Positions 18,297 to 27,241 of a stretch of 64,000 bases of DNA are shown here, piece after piece (the stretch's first letter is position 1; the number at the start of each line of letters is the position of its first letter). Below the pieces are notes generated by a model. The model saw only the letters and a program-made list of their open reading frames with translations. It did no database searches and had not been told where the DNA came from. Location: assembly GCA_938029725.1 (NCBI GenBank), contig CALHGE010000012.1, positions 1 through 64,000 on the forward strand. The letters run 5' to 3'. Source of the stretch: an uncultured Flavobacteriaceae bacterium (GTDB lineage Bacteria; Bacteroidota; Bacteroidia; Flavobacteriales; Flavobacteriaceae). The position numbers and the translations under genes were made by a program.

Positions 18297-19634
18297 TTAA
18301 TGTTTGGTCTTTTCGTCGATTACCTTTTGATAATTGTTCATTATTAATCTTCTTTTACCAGATCCAAGCTGTTGTATTTCTGTAACATAAACTATTTCTA
18401 TAGCTGCGTCTGCTCCTAAAAAGGACTTGAAATAATCGATAATCTCAAGTTCGCTTTTCAGACGATTGCTTGCAACGATTTTTATACAATACTGTGCTCG
18501 CCCTTCTTGAATAAATTGAAATTGCTTTATCTCAGAATACGATTCCAACTGGTGAATATTGTACCCCGATGTCACCATACCTTGGGTATCGTAAATAATA
18601 TCCATTTTTCTACCCTCCACCCGCAAAAATACAGGTGACCCTTTGAAGAAAGAACCTTCTTTAGTCAGCATAGCAAAATCACCTGTATCATAGCGAATAA
18701 ATGGCGTACAATAGTTAAACAAATCAGTGACCACTACCCTGCCTAACTCACCATCTGCAACCGGAATATCTTTTTCAGGATGAAGGATTTCAATATAATA
18801 GCTTGCCCAGTTGATTTGTAAGGTATTGTTCGCTTGAGTAAGTTGTAATGAAAGAATACCGTTTTCTTGGTTTGAGTAGCGCAAGTATACTGGCGTGTTG
18901 AAATACTTTTTGAGCTTTATCCTAGTATCGTCTCCCAGGCCTTCCGCCATGGCAATAATCGAAGAAATATTAGTTTCGATAGGTTTTGCTTCAACCTGTT
19001 CAAGGTATTTACAGATATCTCGCAAAGCTGATGAATAACTCAGAAGCACCTTATTTGAGGTATCTGATTTGAGCGTTGCGATCAATTCTTCCAAATAGTC
19101 GTTGGAAAAATCCGCTACATTGACCATCTCAATATTGCGTACTTTTTGGCTGATGTTAGTCATGCTATATTTAGCCAACCATTTTCTGATATAATACAAT
19201 CGATACCCAACCTTGTAGCCTGCAATACCTTGAAGGTAGATAGTATCTGCTTGGTTTCTAATTACTTTATCTCTATTTTGATACACAACAAAAGGTGCGC
19301 CCGAAGATCCACTTGTAGTAACTTTATGGTTCACCTTGTCTTTGTATGCACTAGACTGAAAAGAATCAAAATTATCGCGGATAGTTAACTTATCGATTAC
19401 TGGAAAATCTCCAAGATTTTCAAGGCTTTTGTATTTCGCATAAAATTCCGTGGTATCAGAAGCATGCTTTAAAAGCTGTTTTAAGAGTACTGCCCGTCTC
19501 TTATCAGATTCTGGCGTGTCATAATTTTCTAATATTTGTGAAATATCTCTATAATGGGCACTGATTTTACCTCCCTTAAGGGCGTCTAGTAACCAAAATA
19601 TTTTATTTCTTAGTTTTTCGGCAAGCTGTTTCAT
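18297..19634 (-). CDS. CapK/PaaK-like adenylate-forming ligase
   Basis: Member of the phenylacetate-CoA ligase-like (CapK, coenzyme F390 synthetase) family found in polysaccharide clusters. The AMP-binding motif TTSGSSGAPFVVY is near residue 107, and TPFIRYDTGDFA and the C-terminal GRKMDIIYD segment are also visible. The biological substrate is unknown. I choose the ATG at 19634 (MKQLAEKLRNKIFW) over the one at 19655 because a probable -7 element (TATCTTGC, 19659 to 19652) overlaps the upstream start. It heads the minus-strand trio and is divergent from a small secreted protein gene. Confidence 0.85.
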   Translation of the reverse strand: MKQLAEKLRNKIFWLLDALKGGKISAHYRDISQILENYDTPESDKRRAVLLKQLLKHASDTTEFYAKYKSLENLGDFPVIDKLTIRDNFDSFQSSAYKDKVNHKVTTSGSSGAPFVVYQNRDKVIRNQADTIYLQGIAGYKVGYRLYYIRKWLAKYSMTNISQKVRNIEMVNVADFSNDYLEELIATLKSDTSNKVLLSYSSALRDICKYLEQVEAKPIETNISSIIAMAEGLGDDTRIKLKKYFNTPVYLRYSNQENGILSLQLTQANNTLQINWASYYIEILHPEKDIPVADGELGRVVVTDLFNYCTPFIRYDTGDFAMLTKEGSFFKGSPVFLRVEGRKMDIIYDTQGMVTSGYNIHQLESYSEIKQFQFIQEGRAQYCIKIVASNRLKSELEIIDYFKSFLGADAAIEIVYVTEIQQLGSGKRRLIMNNYQKVIDEKTKH

Positions 19635-19771
19635 ACGATATCCTATTACTTGCAAGATAGCCGTAAAACACTTTCCAAGTTAATAAAATCTTATAAGGTG
19701 CAGTTTGGTAGACTCTAAAACTGTACGAGTGTAAACAATGTAAAACAAACGCGACTCATTAAAAAAACTAC

Positions 19772-20284
19772 ATGAAACACATACACTTCATAGTTATTTT
19801 AATACTGCTACTCACACCTTCGATAGCCAGCTCACAAGAAATGACAGCTAAAAAATTAGCTGCACTTATTACTCAAGTTTCTGATACCATATCAATCAAC
19901 GGAAATAACATCCAATTCATATACAAGCAGAGAATGTTGATTTGCGTGTATGATGAAAACGCAAACCGTATGCGAATAATCTCACCAATAACAGAAACTA
20001 AAGATCTTGAGGAAGAACAGCTATTAAATATGCTTGTAGCTAATTTTCATTCTGCCTTAGATGTGAAGTATGCTTTAAGTGATGAAGTAATATGGTCTGT
20101 ATTTATTCACCCCTTAACAGAGCTAAGTCAGAATCAAGTGCTAGATGCTATACATCAAGTTTATGCCGCAAGTATCACCTATGGAACTACCTACTCCAGC
20201 ACAAATTTAATTTTTCCAGGAAACACAAAAAAGAAAGAAAACTCTAAACTAAAGCGAATAGAAAAGATTGAAAAAATAGATTAG
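19772..20284 (+). CDS. Hypothetical secreted protein
   Basis: A 170-aa protein with a clear signal peptide (HFIVILILLLTPSIASS, cleavage after about residue 21). The mature part has a mixed alpha/beta pattern with NNIQFIYKQRMLICVYDENANR, a helix ALDVKYALSDEVIWSVF and a lysine-rich tail (KKKENSKLKRIEKIEKID). The layout vaguely recalls YbjN-like or type III secretion chaperone-like folds, but I do not recognise a family. Its stop overlaps the stop of the convergent acyltransferase gene. Confidence 0.75.
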   Translation: MKHIHFIVILILLLTPSIASSQEMTAKKLAALITQVSDTISINGNNIQFIYKQRMLICVYDENANRMRIISPITETKDLEEEQLLNMLVANFHSALDVKYALSDEVIWSVFIHPLTELSQNQVLDAIHQVYAASITYGTTYSSTNLIFPGNTKKKENSKLKRIEKIEKID

Positions 20285-20826
20285 GTATAGCTGTAATCAG
20301 CAACCTTGCCATTCACTCCTTTAAAAAAGGCATTGATCTTTTCGAAATCAGCTTCCATATCATCAGTTATGAAAATGGGTTCAGCCACTTTTACCTGTTT
20401 ATTTTCAAAATCAAAGGCAACCATTACAATGGGCACGGCAGCTGCTTTCGCTATATAGTAGAATCCTGTTTTAAGTTTTTGAACCTTTTTTCGAGTGCCT
20501 TCTGGTGCCAAAGCCAAACGAAAAACGTCTTTCTTTTCAAAGACTTTTGCTGTAGCTGTTACAAAATCAGTCGACTTCGTTCGATCAATAGGCGTACCAC
20601 CCATCCAACGAAAATACCATCCATGAGGCGCTTTGAATAAACTTTTTTTACCAACAAAATTAACTTCCACACCCCATACATTTCTGACCAAAATTCCGAT
20701 ATAAAAATCATGCCAACTGGTATGCGGAACTACAGGTACAACACATTTTTTAATATGTACTGGAAATTCTCCTTGAAGCTTCCATCCCATTAAATTGAAA
20801 TATATAAATTTAGCGATTGTATGCAT
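20281..20826 (-). CDS. 1-acyl-sn-glycerol-3-phosphate acyltransferase-like protein (PlsC family)
   Basis: Membrane-associated acyltransferase of the PlsC superfamily. The catalytic HX4D motif is H35-TSWH-D40, followed by GGTPIDR near residue 87 and the substrate-site motif APEGTRKK near 108. At 181 aa it is shorter than classical PlsC and lacks strong membrane helices, resembling the compact acyltransferases common in Flavobacteriaceae. It follows kdnB by 53 bases on the same strand, so a role in lipid A or phospholipid assembly is possible; the acceptor cannot be told. Confidence 0.85.
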   Translation of the reverse strand: MHTIAKFIYFNLMGWKLQGEFPVHIKKCVVPVVPHTSWHDFYIGILVRNVWGVEVNFVGKKSLFKAPHGWYFRWMGGTPIDRTKSTDFVTATAKVFEKKDVFRLALAPEGTRKKVQKLKTGFYYIAKAAAVPIVMVAFDFENKQVKVAEPIFITDDMEADFEKINAFFKGVNGKVADYSYT

Positions 20827-20879
20827 AGTGAAACGTTATAAAGCATTCAATTAGGAATGCTAGTGTGCAGTAAGTTAGC

Positions 20880-22007
20880 TTAAATTTTTTCGTAAATTGA
20901 ACGTAGTTTTTCTGGAGTAATTGTTGCCCTCCAGTTTTTACCTAGCGCATTTTCCCATAAGGGGTGCATACCCATGGCGACTGAAATCATTATATCAAAG
21001 TCGGTCTCGCTTAGCGTCGAACAAACCTGTTTAGGAAGCTCAATAGCATGCTTTGTAAGCATCTCATTAAAAAGTGCAACTCCTTTAGGATAAAACTCCG
21101 AAAGGTGTTTAAAAACCAAACAGTTACCGATGCCATGCTTTACACCCAAAACATAACCCAAGCCATAGCTTAGCGCATGTGCTGCTCCTACTTGTGAATA
21201 TGCGATACTCATTCCACCATGCCAAGAGGCCATCATCAATTTATCGCGAGAATCCTCCGAAGACAACTCGCTCAAAAACACTTCTTTACATAATTCTAAA
21301 GCTTTCTCTCCATAGCTTTGACTGAATGCATTGAGATACGTACCTTCAAGCGATTCGATGCAATGTATGTAGCAGTCCATGCCAGTATAAAACCATTGTT
21401 CTTTTGAAACGCCCTGAGTCAAATTTGGATCTAGAATAACCTGATCAAAGGTGGTAAAATCAGAATTGATTCCTAATTTTTTATCGGGCCCCAGTAAAAC
21501 AGTAGTTCTAGAAACTTCAGCGCCAGTACCACTAATTGTTGGAATGCCTACATGGTATATCGCGGGTTTTTGAACCAAATCCCAACCTTGATAATCTGCT
21601 GCGCCCCCTTTATTACCAAGCATAATAGCTACCGCTTTCGCTAAGTCTAGCAAAGTACCTCCACCAATTCCTACAATACCCGAAGGTAATTCAGAAAACC
21701 CTTCTCTTATATTTTTCACTAAGGCATCTACCTGAGTCGTTTTCGGTTCTTCGTCAGCAGATATGAAAATAATTTGATCGCTAAATATTAAAGGAATTCT
21801 TTCCTGCAGTAATTCACCCTCAAAAACATCATCCACCAAAAAAATAAACGGCGCATCTGAATGTTTTCTTTTGGGAAGTAAAATATCGCCCAGTTGATTG
21901 AAGCTACCCTTGCCAAATACTACCCTTGGTACCATTGGAAAGTTACGATATGCTTCCGCTTTATCATCAGATGCCTTTTTTATCCCCATATCATTTTTAA
22001 TATCCAT
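20880..22007 (-). CDS. kdnB: 3-deoxy-alpha-D-manno-octulosonate 8-oxidase (KdnB), iron-dependent alcohol dehydrogenase family
   Basis: Oxidises the 8-hydroxyl of Kdo, the first step to 8-amino-8-deoxy-Kdo described in Shewanella oneidensis. The nucleotide motif GIGGGTLLDLAKAVAI is near residue 115. The metal-binding part contains GMDCYIHCIES near 208 and the His-rich AAHALSYGLGYVLGVKHGIGN near 274. Detailed features such as FGKGSFNQLG, EEPKT, YQGWDLV and QWFYTGMDCYIHC are, from memory, shared with characterised KdnB rather than with generic iron alcohol dehydrogenases. The 375-aa length fits. It lies 8 bases after an HAD phosphatase and close to kdsB; no kdnA aminotransferase is in the window. 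Confidence 0.88.
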   Translation of the reverse strand: MDIKNDMGIKKASDDKAEAYRNFPMVPRVVFGKGSFNQLGDILLPKRKHSDAPFIFLVDDVFEGELLQERIPLIFSDQIIFISADEEPKTTQVDALVKNIREGFSELPSGIVGIGGGTLLDLAKAVAIMLGNKGGAADYQGWDLVQKPAIYHVGIPTISGTGAEVSRTTVLLGPDKKLGINSDFTTFDQVILDPNLTQGVSKEQWFYTGMDCYIHCIESLEGTYLNAFSQSYGEKALELCKEVFLSELSSEDSRDKLMMASWHGGMSIAYSQVGAAHALSYGLGYVLGVKHGIGNCLVFKHLSEFYPKGVALFNEMLTKHAIELPKQVCSTLSETDFDIMISVAMGMHPLWENALGKNWRATITPEKLRSIYEKI

Positions 22008-22015
22008 AACTCAAT

Positions 22016-22714
22016 TTAAAGATGTTTTAAAATATCTGATAACTTATTTATTTTCAGGTATTTAATATCATCTTGATCAATAGTAACTTCTTCATGTTGC
22101 CAAGTGGTATGAAAAGGAACATGCACTGCTTGCGCCCCAATATTTAATAAAGGCAATACATCTGATTTTAGTGAATTTCCTATCATCAAAAACTCATTGA
22201 CATTTATCTCTAAATGTTCCAGTAAATTTAGATAGTTGTTCTCTTTCTTATCGCTTAAAACTTCAACATGATGAAAATACTGTGATAAGCCTGATCGCTC
22301 AATCTTTCGTTCTTGATCTAACAAATCTCCTTTTGTCAAAACAATCAAACGGTATGTATCACTCAAGCCATCCAAAACTTCTTTTACCCCTTCCAAGAGC
22401 TCAACAGGTTGTGAAATCATCTCTTTACCTAGATTCAATAGCTCAGTTATGGTTGCTTGCGAAACCGTATTATTTGAAATCTCCATCGCCGATTCTACCA
22501 TTGACAAGATAAAACCCTTGATACCGTAGCCATAGAGCTCTAGGTTTTTCATTTCCATTTTGAACAGCTCTTGGTCAATTTTATTTTTGGTTTCAAATCC
22601 ATCCAACAAACTAGCAAACTTAGCTTCGGCTTCACGAAAATAAGTTTCGTTGACCCAAAGTGTATCATCAGCATCAAAACCTACCACTTTTATTGTACTG
22701 TAATCTACTTCCAT
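22016..22714 (-). CDS. HAD-family hydrolase (YjjG-like phosphatase)
   Basis: Haloacid-dehalogenase-type phosphatase. Motif I is GFDADDTLW (residues about 13-21), with nucleophile and acid/base Asp. A helical C1 cap follows, then motif II VLTKGD near 127 and motif [21 protein letters not shown] near 178. The cap domain makes it unlike KdsC, the capless Kdo-8-phosphate phosphatase. The gene overlaps the end of kdsB by 10 bases and is 8 bases from kdnB, so it probably belongs to the same operon; its substrate is unknown. Confidence 0.9.
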   Translation of the reverse strand: MEVDYSTIKVVGFDADDTLWVNETYFREAEAKFASLLDGFETKNKIDQELFKMEMKNLELYGYGIKGFILSMVESAMEISNNTVSQATITELLNLGKEMISQPVELLEGVKEVLDGLSDTYRLIVLTKGDLLDQERKIERSGLSQYFHHVEVLSDKKENNYLNLLEHLEINVNEFLMIGNSLKSDVLPLLNIGAQAVHVPFHTTWQHEEVTIDQDDIKYLKINKLSDILKHL

Positions 22715-23433
22715 GCCTTTTGTGCTCGCTTTAGATCTTCAGGAGTATCAATTTCTATTCCACTCACTGTTGTTTCCACCATTTTAATTTTTTTTCCGTA
22801 TTCCAAATAACGAATGGCCTCAATCTTTTCAGTAGCCTCTAGCCCTAACATAGGTAAACGCTGAAAATCCATCAAAGCGCTTTTTCGAAACGCGTAAATG
22901 CCTTTATGCTTATAATAAGCTTGCCCTACATCCGTAGCTCTAGCGTAGGGAATCGGAAACCTAGAAAAGTATAGTGCAAAATTGCGATTATCCACGATTA
23001 CCTTGACCGTATTCGGATTCGCTATTTCTTCCGTATCAGTAATACGAACCATTAATGAGGCTAAATCAATTTCCTTTTCAATATCAGATTTAAAAACCGC
23101 TAAGACAGCAGCTAGACTTTCCTTATCCGTAAACGGTTCATCACCTTGAACGTTTACTATGATATCTACATCCATATCAATGATTGCCTCGGCAATACGG
23201 TCACTTCCACATTCGTGTTCTTTGATGCTCCTAATTGCTTTACCACCTGCGCTAGTAATCGCATCAAATATTATGGCACTATCAGTAACGACAAATACTT
23301 CATCAAACAATTCCGTATTTATCGCGGCTTCATACGTGCGCACAATGACGGGTTTACCCGAAAGGTCTTGCATTAATTTTGCGGGAAATCTCGATGCCGC
23401 ATAACGTGCGGGTATCATAGCAATTATCTTCAC
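22705..23433 (-). CDS. kdsB: 3-deoxy-manno-octulosonate cytidylyltransferase
   Basis: Activates Kdo (or 8-amino-Kdo) with CTP to the CMP-sugar for lipid A core assembly. The N-terminal signature is [16 protein letters not shown], with VQGDEPF near residue 98 and [16 protein letters not shown] at the C-terminus. At 242 aa it is full length. It is the first gene of the minus-strand unit kdsB-HAD-kdnB-acyltransferase. In Shewanella the KdsB homologue next to kdnA-kdnB prefers the 8-amino sugar, so the same is possible here. Confidence 0.95.
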   Translation of the reverse strand: MKIIAMIPARYAASRFPAKLMQDLSGKPVIVRTYEAAINTELFDEVFVVTDSAIIFDAITSAGGKAIRSIKEHECGSDRIAEAIIDMDVDIIVNVQGDEPFTDKESLAAVLAVFKSDIEKEIDLASLMVRITDTEEIANPNTVKVIVDNRNFALYFSRFPIPYARATDVGQAYYKHKGIYAFRKSALMDFQRLPMLGLEATEKIEAIRYLEYGKKIKMVETTVSGIEIDTPEDLKRAQKAWK

Positions 23434-23451
23434 TTTGTATATGGATTAATT

Positions 23452-24021
23452 TTACGTTTTAGCTCGAGGGCGAAGTTTTCTATAAATTCTAAAAATGATA
23501 AACAATATGATGATTACTAAAACTATTGCAATCATTGGCGCAAAAATAGATGCCGTTGTAACTGCAATTGCAGTACCTGTTTCAACCGTTGAGACGATGG
23601 GGTTGGCCACCCCTCCTGTAGCTGCGGTCGAAGCTAATCTGCCCGCTGCACCGGCACCTTTAATTGCTGTTGCTGTACCGCCACCTGCAATAATTGCTAA
23701 TGCCCAAGTTACCACGGGGTCTAAACCGGCAACTGTACTTACCATAACAGCGGTACCAGCAATAGCAGCTAATGGAACCGCCACCGTATCTAACGCGTTA
23801 TCTACCCAAGGAATAAAGTAGGCAAAAACCTCAATCACAGTTGCAACACCTAAAGTAAGCACAGCAGCAAGACTACCAATCCATTGCCAGCTTTCATTGA
23901 GCTCCCAAACATTGAAATAAGCGGCAAGACTTAAAGCAAATAATGGCAAGAATACACGAAAGCCAACTGACGCTGCCAAACCTATTCCTAGAAATATACT
24001 AATTACAGTTTCGGAAGTCAT
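23452..24021 (-). CDS. DUF4126 membrane protein
   Basis: A 189-aa inner-membrane protein with about five hydrophobic segments (for example ISIFLGIGLAASVGFRVFLP, AVLTLGVATVIEVFAYFIPW, ALAIIAGGGTATAI and MIAIVLVIIILFIIF). The N-terminus AASVGFRVFLPLFALSLAA and the Ala/Gly/Thr-rich middle match the DUF4126 family as I know it. Function unknown. It lies 18 bases upstream of kdsB on the same strand and could be co-transcribed with it. Confidence 0.82.
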   Translation of the reverse strand: MTSETVISIFLGIGLAASVGFRVFLPLFALSLAAYFNVWELNESWQWIGSLAAVLTLGVATVIEVFAYFIPWVDNALDTVAVPLAAIAGTAVMVSTVAGLDPVVTWALAIIAGGGTATAIKGAGAAGRLASTAATGGVANPIVSTVETGTAIAVTTASIFAPMIAIVLVIIILFIIFRIYRKLRPRAKT

Positions 24022-24158
24022 TTACTTATCAATGTATTAATTTTATAATGAGGAAAATATCAATTTCCATTTCTTAAGGTACTATGCTCGGTCTTTTCAG
24101 AAATCATAGTTACCTTGTTTTATGAAACTCCTGCTGTATTGATTATTTCAAATTTAAC

Positions 24159-25598
24159 TTATTCCCCATCAAGAAAAAAATCGTTTTTGAATCCGATTAA
24201 GTAAAGCTGTTTTTTAGCCCTTGTAACGGCAGTATAGAGCCAGCGAAGGTATTCTTTATCTACACCATTCGGAAGGTAAGGTTGCTCAACGAAAACAGTA
24301 TCCCATTGACCACCTTGAGATTTATGACACGTTATCGCATAAGAGAATTTTACTTGAAGTGCATTGAAATATTTATTCCCTTTTACTCCGAGGAATTTTT
24401 TGTATTTGGAAGTCTCTCCCTCATAGTCTTCCATTACCTTTTGATAGAGTCGATTGCCATCTTCATAAGACAAAGAGGGTGTGGTTGCTTGAATAGTATC
24501 AAGAAGCAACACCGTTTCAAATGGTTTCATATTTGGATAATCAACCATCTGCACTTTCACTTCTGCAAACTTGAATGAATACAATTCTTTTATTGCAAAA
24601 ATTTCAAGCACTTCAATAATATCGCCATTGGCTATAAAGCCAGCTTCAGACTTTGGCTCTAGCCAGAAGTAATTATTCTTTACCACCATCATAAAATCAC
24701 CTACCGCAATTTCATTTTCCAAATAGAGTATGCGACTTCTGATGTTTTCATTATACAAATTCGCTCTTTTGTTTGAGCGGACAATAAATGAAGTTTCCTC
24801 CTTTCCGTTTTCAGAGTACGAATTATCAATAGCATCTAAAATTTCTTGTCCCTCTATCAAACGTATAATATCTTTAAAGGGGCTCACGCTAAACTGGAAG
24901 GATTCAAAAAAATCACTTTGTATTTGTTCTCGCAGCATTGTCGCGTTTACTAAGATTCCTGAATCTTCCGCTTGTCTCACTACTTCATCCAATTCTAGAC
25001 GAATTACATCCTTATTGTAATTTAATTCCAATTTGTCAGCATCTAAAGCAGGACTCAAGCTTAAATGCACTGGTGGAAGTTGCGCCGTATCTCCAATTAA
25101 TATCAACTTGCAATTATGTCCAGAATAAATGAACATCAATAGATCATCTAATAGTGAACCATTCTCAAAAAGTTTTGAATCGGCAGGAGTATCCGGTATC
25201 ATCGATGCCTCATCGACAATAAATATAGTATTGCGATGCTTGTTTGGTGCTAGCACAAATTGCACTCCGCCGCCACTCTGCTTCTTCGGAAAGTATATTT
25301 TTCGATGGATGGTAAAGGCTGGCGTTTTAGAATAATTAGACATAACTTTCGCCGCTCTTCCCGTAGGCGCCATCAAAACAGCCTTCATAGTCGTCTGCCA
25401 CAAGCTATTAACCAAGGTTCCAACAAGCGTAGTTTTTCCTGTACCGGCGAAACCTTTTAATAAAAAAAGGTCGTCTTTTTTGTCGCTTAAGATATAAGAG
25501 GATAATTTCTGCAACGCCACAGACTGCTTCAAGGTAGGCTCATGAGGAAATTTTTCTTTTAAGATAGTATAAAAAGAAGCGTCTGTAAGGGTTTTCAT
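24159..25598 (-). CDS. RecD2-like ATP-dependent DNA helicase / exonuclease V alpha-type ATPase
   Basis: Superfamily 1B helicase acting on DNA. Motifs in order are Walker A GFAGTGKTTLVGTL near residue 50, GRAAKVMSNY (motif Ia), Walker B FIVDEASMIPDT, GDTAQLPPV (motif III), the UvrD-like C-terminal ITCHKSQGGQWDTVFV (motif V) and LYTAVTRAKKQLYLI (motif VI). At 479 aa it is a short stand-alone form without the N-terminal region of RecD2. A longer reading starts at 25682, but the ATG at 25598 (MKTLTDASFYTILKEKFP) fits the family start and avoids the promoter region of the divergent gene. RecB and RecC partners are not nearby. Confidence 0.9.
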   Translation of the reverse strand: MKTLTDASFYTILKEKFPHEPTLKQSVALQKLSSYILSDKKDDLFLLKGFAGTGKTTLVGTLVNSLWQTTMKAVLMAPTGRAAKVMSNYSKTPAFTIHRKIYFPKKQSGGGVQFVLAPNKHRNTIFIVDEASMIPDTPADSKLFENGSLLDDLLMFIYSGHNCKLILIGDTAQLPPVHLSLSPALDADKLELNYNKDVIRLELDEVVRQAEDSGILVNATMLREQIQSDFFESFQFSVSPFKDIIRLIEGQEILDAIDNSYSENGKEETSFIVRSNKRANLYNENIRSRILYLENEIAVGDFMMVVKNNYFWLEPKSEAGFIANGDIIEVLEIFAIKELYSFKFAEVKVQMVDYPNMKPFETVLLLDTIQATTPSLSYEDGNRLYQKVMEDYEGETSKYKKFLGVKGNKYFNALQVKFSYAITCHKSQGGQWDTVFVEQPYLPNGVDKEYLRWLYTAVTRAKKQLYLIGFKNDFFLDGE

Positions 25599-25658
25599 AG
25601 GGATGCTAAGATAATCAGGATTTTTACTAGAAAAACTTTTACGATTGAAAAAAAAATG

Positions 25659-25666
25659 TAAATTTG
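25659..25666 (+). promoter_or_regulatory. -7 element upstream of the three-gene rsmD unit
   Basis: TAAATTTG, an exact TAnnTTTG match, 33 bases before the ATG at 25699. No clear TTTG at the right distance, although TTTT at 25637-25640 is 18 bases upstream. Confidence 0.4.
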
Positions 25667-25698
25667 TCAACAAGCCAAACATTTAAAAATAAACTGTA

Positions 25699-26433
25699 AT
25701 GATAAAACTAATATTGATTGTAATAGGTATAGTGATATTTACTATTGCAATGGTGATGTTGATTGATAAATTTTTACCTCAAAAGATGAAACCTGTGGTT
25801 TCGATCGTACTTGGTTTATTATCTATTGTTTTCGCTTATTTAATCTATCAGTCCATTACTGGGCCTATTAGATTTCAAGAAGTAAAAGAAGAACGTTATG
25901 CAAAAGTCATCAACACTCTAAAAGATATTAGACTAGCTCAAGAAGCTCACAAAAGCGTTCAAGGAAAATACGCTAAAGACTTCAAGAGCTTAATTAGTTT
26001 TGTAGAAGTTGCAGAATATACCATCACAACACAAAAAGATTCATCCTTCATGCGTTTCAATAAAGGTTTCGGTATTGACATGCCAGTTGACACTGTTGTT
26101 GTAGATACCTTAGGAGTGCGGTCTGTAAGAGACTCTATCTTTAAAAAAGATAATCGCTACAAAAGCATGATGAATATACCCGGAGCACCCGGAAAAACGT
26201 TTGAGATGAAAGCAGACATTATAGACAAAGGCGGTTACAAAGCACCTGTTTATGAAGTAAAGGCAGCTAAGAGTTTACTTTTAGCAGATCAGCCTAAAGA
26301 TTTGCTATCTCGTGAAAATGCTCAAAATAGTGTTGAAGAAGTTAACGGAGCTCACATAACCGTTGGCTCTTTAGTGCAGGTAAGCACAAGCGGAAACTGG
26401 CCTCCGATATATGATCGAAAAAGTGACAACTAA
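25699..26433 (+). CDS. Conserved membrane-anchored hypothetical protein
   Basis: A 244-aa protein with two N-terminal membrane helices (about residues 3-23 and 33-52) and a C-terminal domain of about 190 residues outside or inside the membrane. The soluble part starts with a charged helix (EERYAKVINTLKDIRLAQEAHK), reminiscent of pilin-like or periplasmic proteins. I do not recognise the family by name, but this layout next to DUF3822 and rsmD recurs in Flavobacteriaceae as far as I remember. It overlaps the next gene by 23 bases, suggesting translational coupling. Confidence 0.82.
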   Translation: MIKLILIVIGIVIFTIAMVMLIDKFLPQKMKPVVSIVLGLLSIVFAYLIYQSITGPIRFQEVKEERYAKVINTLKDIRLAQEAHKSVQGKYAKDFKSLISFVEVAEYTITTQKDSSFMRFNKGFGIDMPVDTVVVDTLGVRSVRDSIFKKDNRYKSMMNIPGAPGKTFEMKADIIDKGGYKAPVYEVKAAKSLLLADQPKDLLSRENAQNSVEEVNGAHITVGSLVQVSTSGNWPPIYDRKSDN

Positions 26434-27241
26434 AGAAGCTACAGAAACTTCGAAAGATTTCAATAAACTGTCCATTCAAGTTAGCTTGAATGGACTTTCT
26501 TTTTGTACCGTAGATACAATCGCTAATGCGGTGCTAAGCACTGAGAGTATCAATTTTGAAAACGAACGCACCCCATACGGACTTCAAAAAGCTTTAGTTT
26601 CTCTTTTTAGTAAGCATAATATTACCCAACAACAGTTTTCAGAAATCATAGTGGTGCACCGAAACAAGCTTTTTAGCCTGGTTCCTAAGTCCTTATTTGA
26701 TGTAAATGAAATGGCCAACTATCTGAAATTCAACACTAAGATATTGGCAAATGATCATATTGCTTATGACGAGGTAGAAAATCATGATATGATTACCGTA
26801 TATGTTCCGTTCGCAAACGTCAACAATTATATTTACGAGCTTTTTGGAGAATTCACATACAAGCATAGCAGCACCGTAATGGTAGAATCATTGCTCACTG
26901 GTCAAAGTATTCCAAAAGAACCTACTTGCTACGTTCATATAACAGACCGTCAAATGGAAATTACCGTGATTTCAAAAAGAAAACTACTCTTATATAATAG
27001 CTTCAATTTTGTTAGTAAAGAAGACTTTATTTACTACTTACTCTTTACTCTAGAACAATTAAAGCTTGATACAGAAACGACTAAACTAAAATTATTTGGC
27101 AACATAAAGGAAGGCGACTATATCTATGACATTTGTTTTGAGTATGTAAAAAACATCTCCATATTTGTGCCCCTTGTATCTTCATATCCTATGGACTTAG
27201 AAAAAGATGTCATTGATTTTACCGTTCTAAAGACCCTATAA
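26411..27241 (+). CDS. DUF3822 family protein
   Basis: A 276-aa soluble protein with no signal peptide. The pattern LSIQVSLNGLSFCTVD at the start, NELIVVHRNKLFSLVP-like central strand (EIIVVHRNKLFSLVPKSLFD) and YYLLFTLEQLKLDTETTKLKLFG fit DUF3822, which by shape may have an actin-like (ASKHA/PilM-like) fold. Function unknown. It overlaps the upstream membrane protein by 23 bases and the rsmD start by 1 base, so the three form a tight operon. Confidence 0.85.
   Translation: MIEKVTTKEATETSKDFNKLSIQVSLNGLSFCTVDTIANAVLSTESINFENERTPYGLQKALVSLFSKHNITQQQFSEIIVVHRNKLFSLVPKSLFDVNEMANYLKFNTKILANDHIAYDEVENHDMITVYVPFANVNNYIYELFGEFTYKHSSTVMVESLLTGQSIPKEPTCYVHITDRQMEITVISKRKLLLYNSFNFVSKEDFIYYLLFTLEQLKLDTETTKLKLFGNIKEGDYIYDICFEYVKNISIFVPLVSSYPMDLEKDVIDFTVLKTL

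Noticed and set aside
23495-23821. 108-codon ORF opposite the DUF4126 gene
   Set aside because: Ala/Val/Pro repeats mirror the Ala/Gly/Thr-rich membrane protein on the other strand; no start signal or promoter.
25599-25682. N-terminal extension of the RecD-like helicase to 25682
   Set aside because: The extra 28 residues are Phe/Ser-rich and unlike the family, and they run into the promoter region of the divergent gene.
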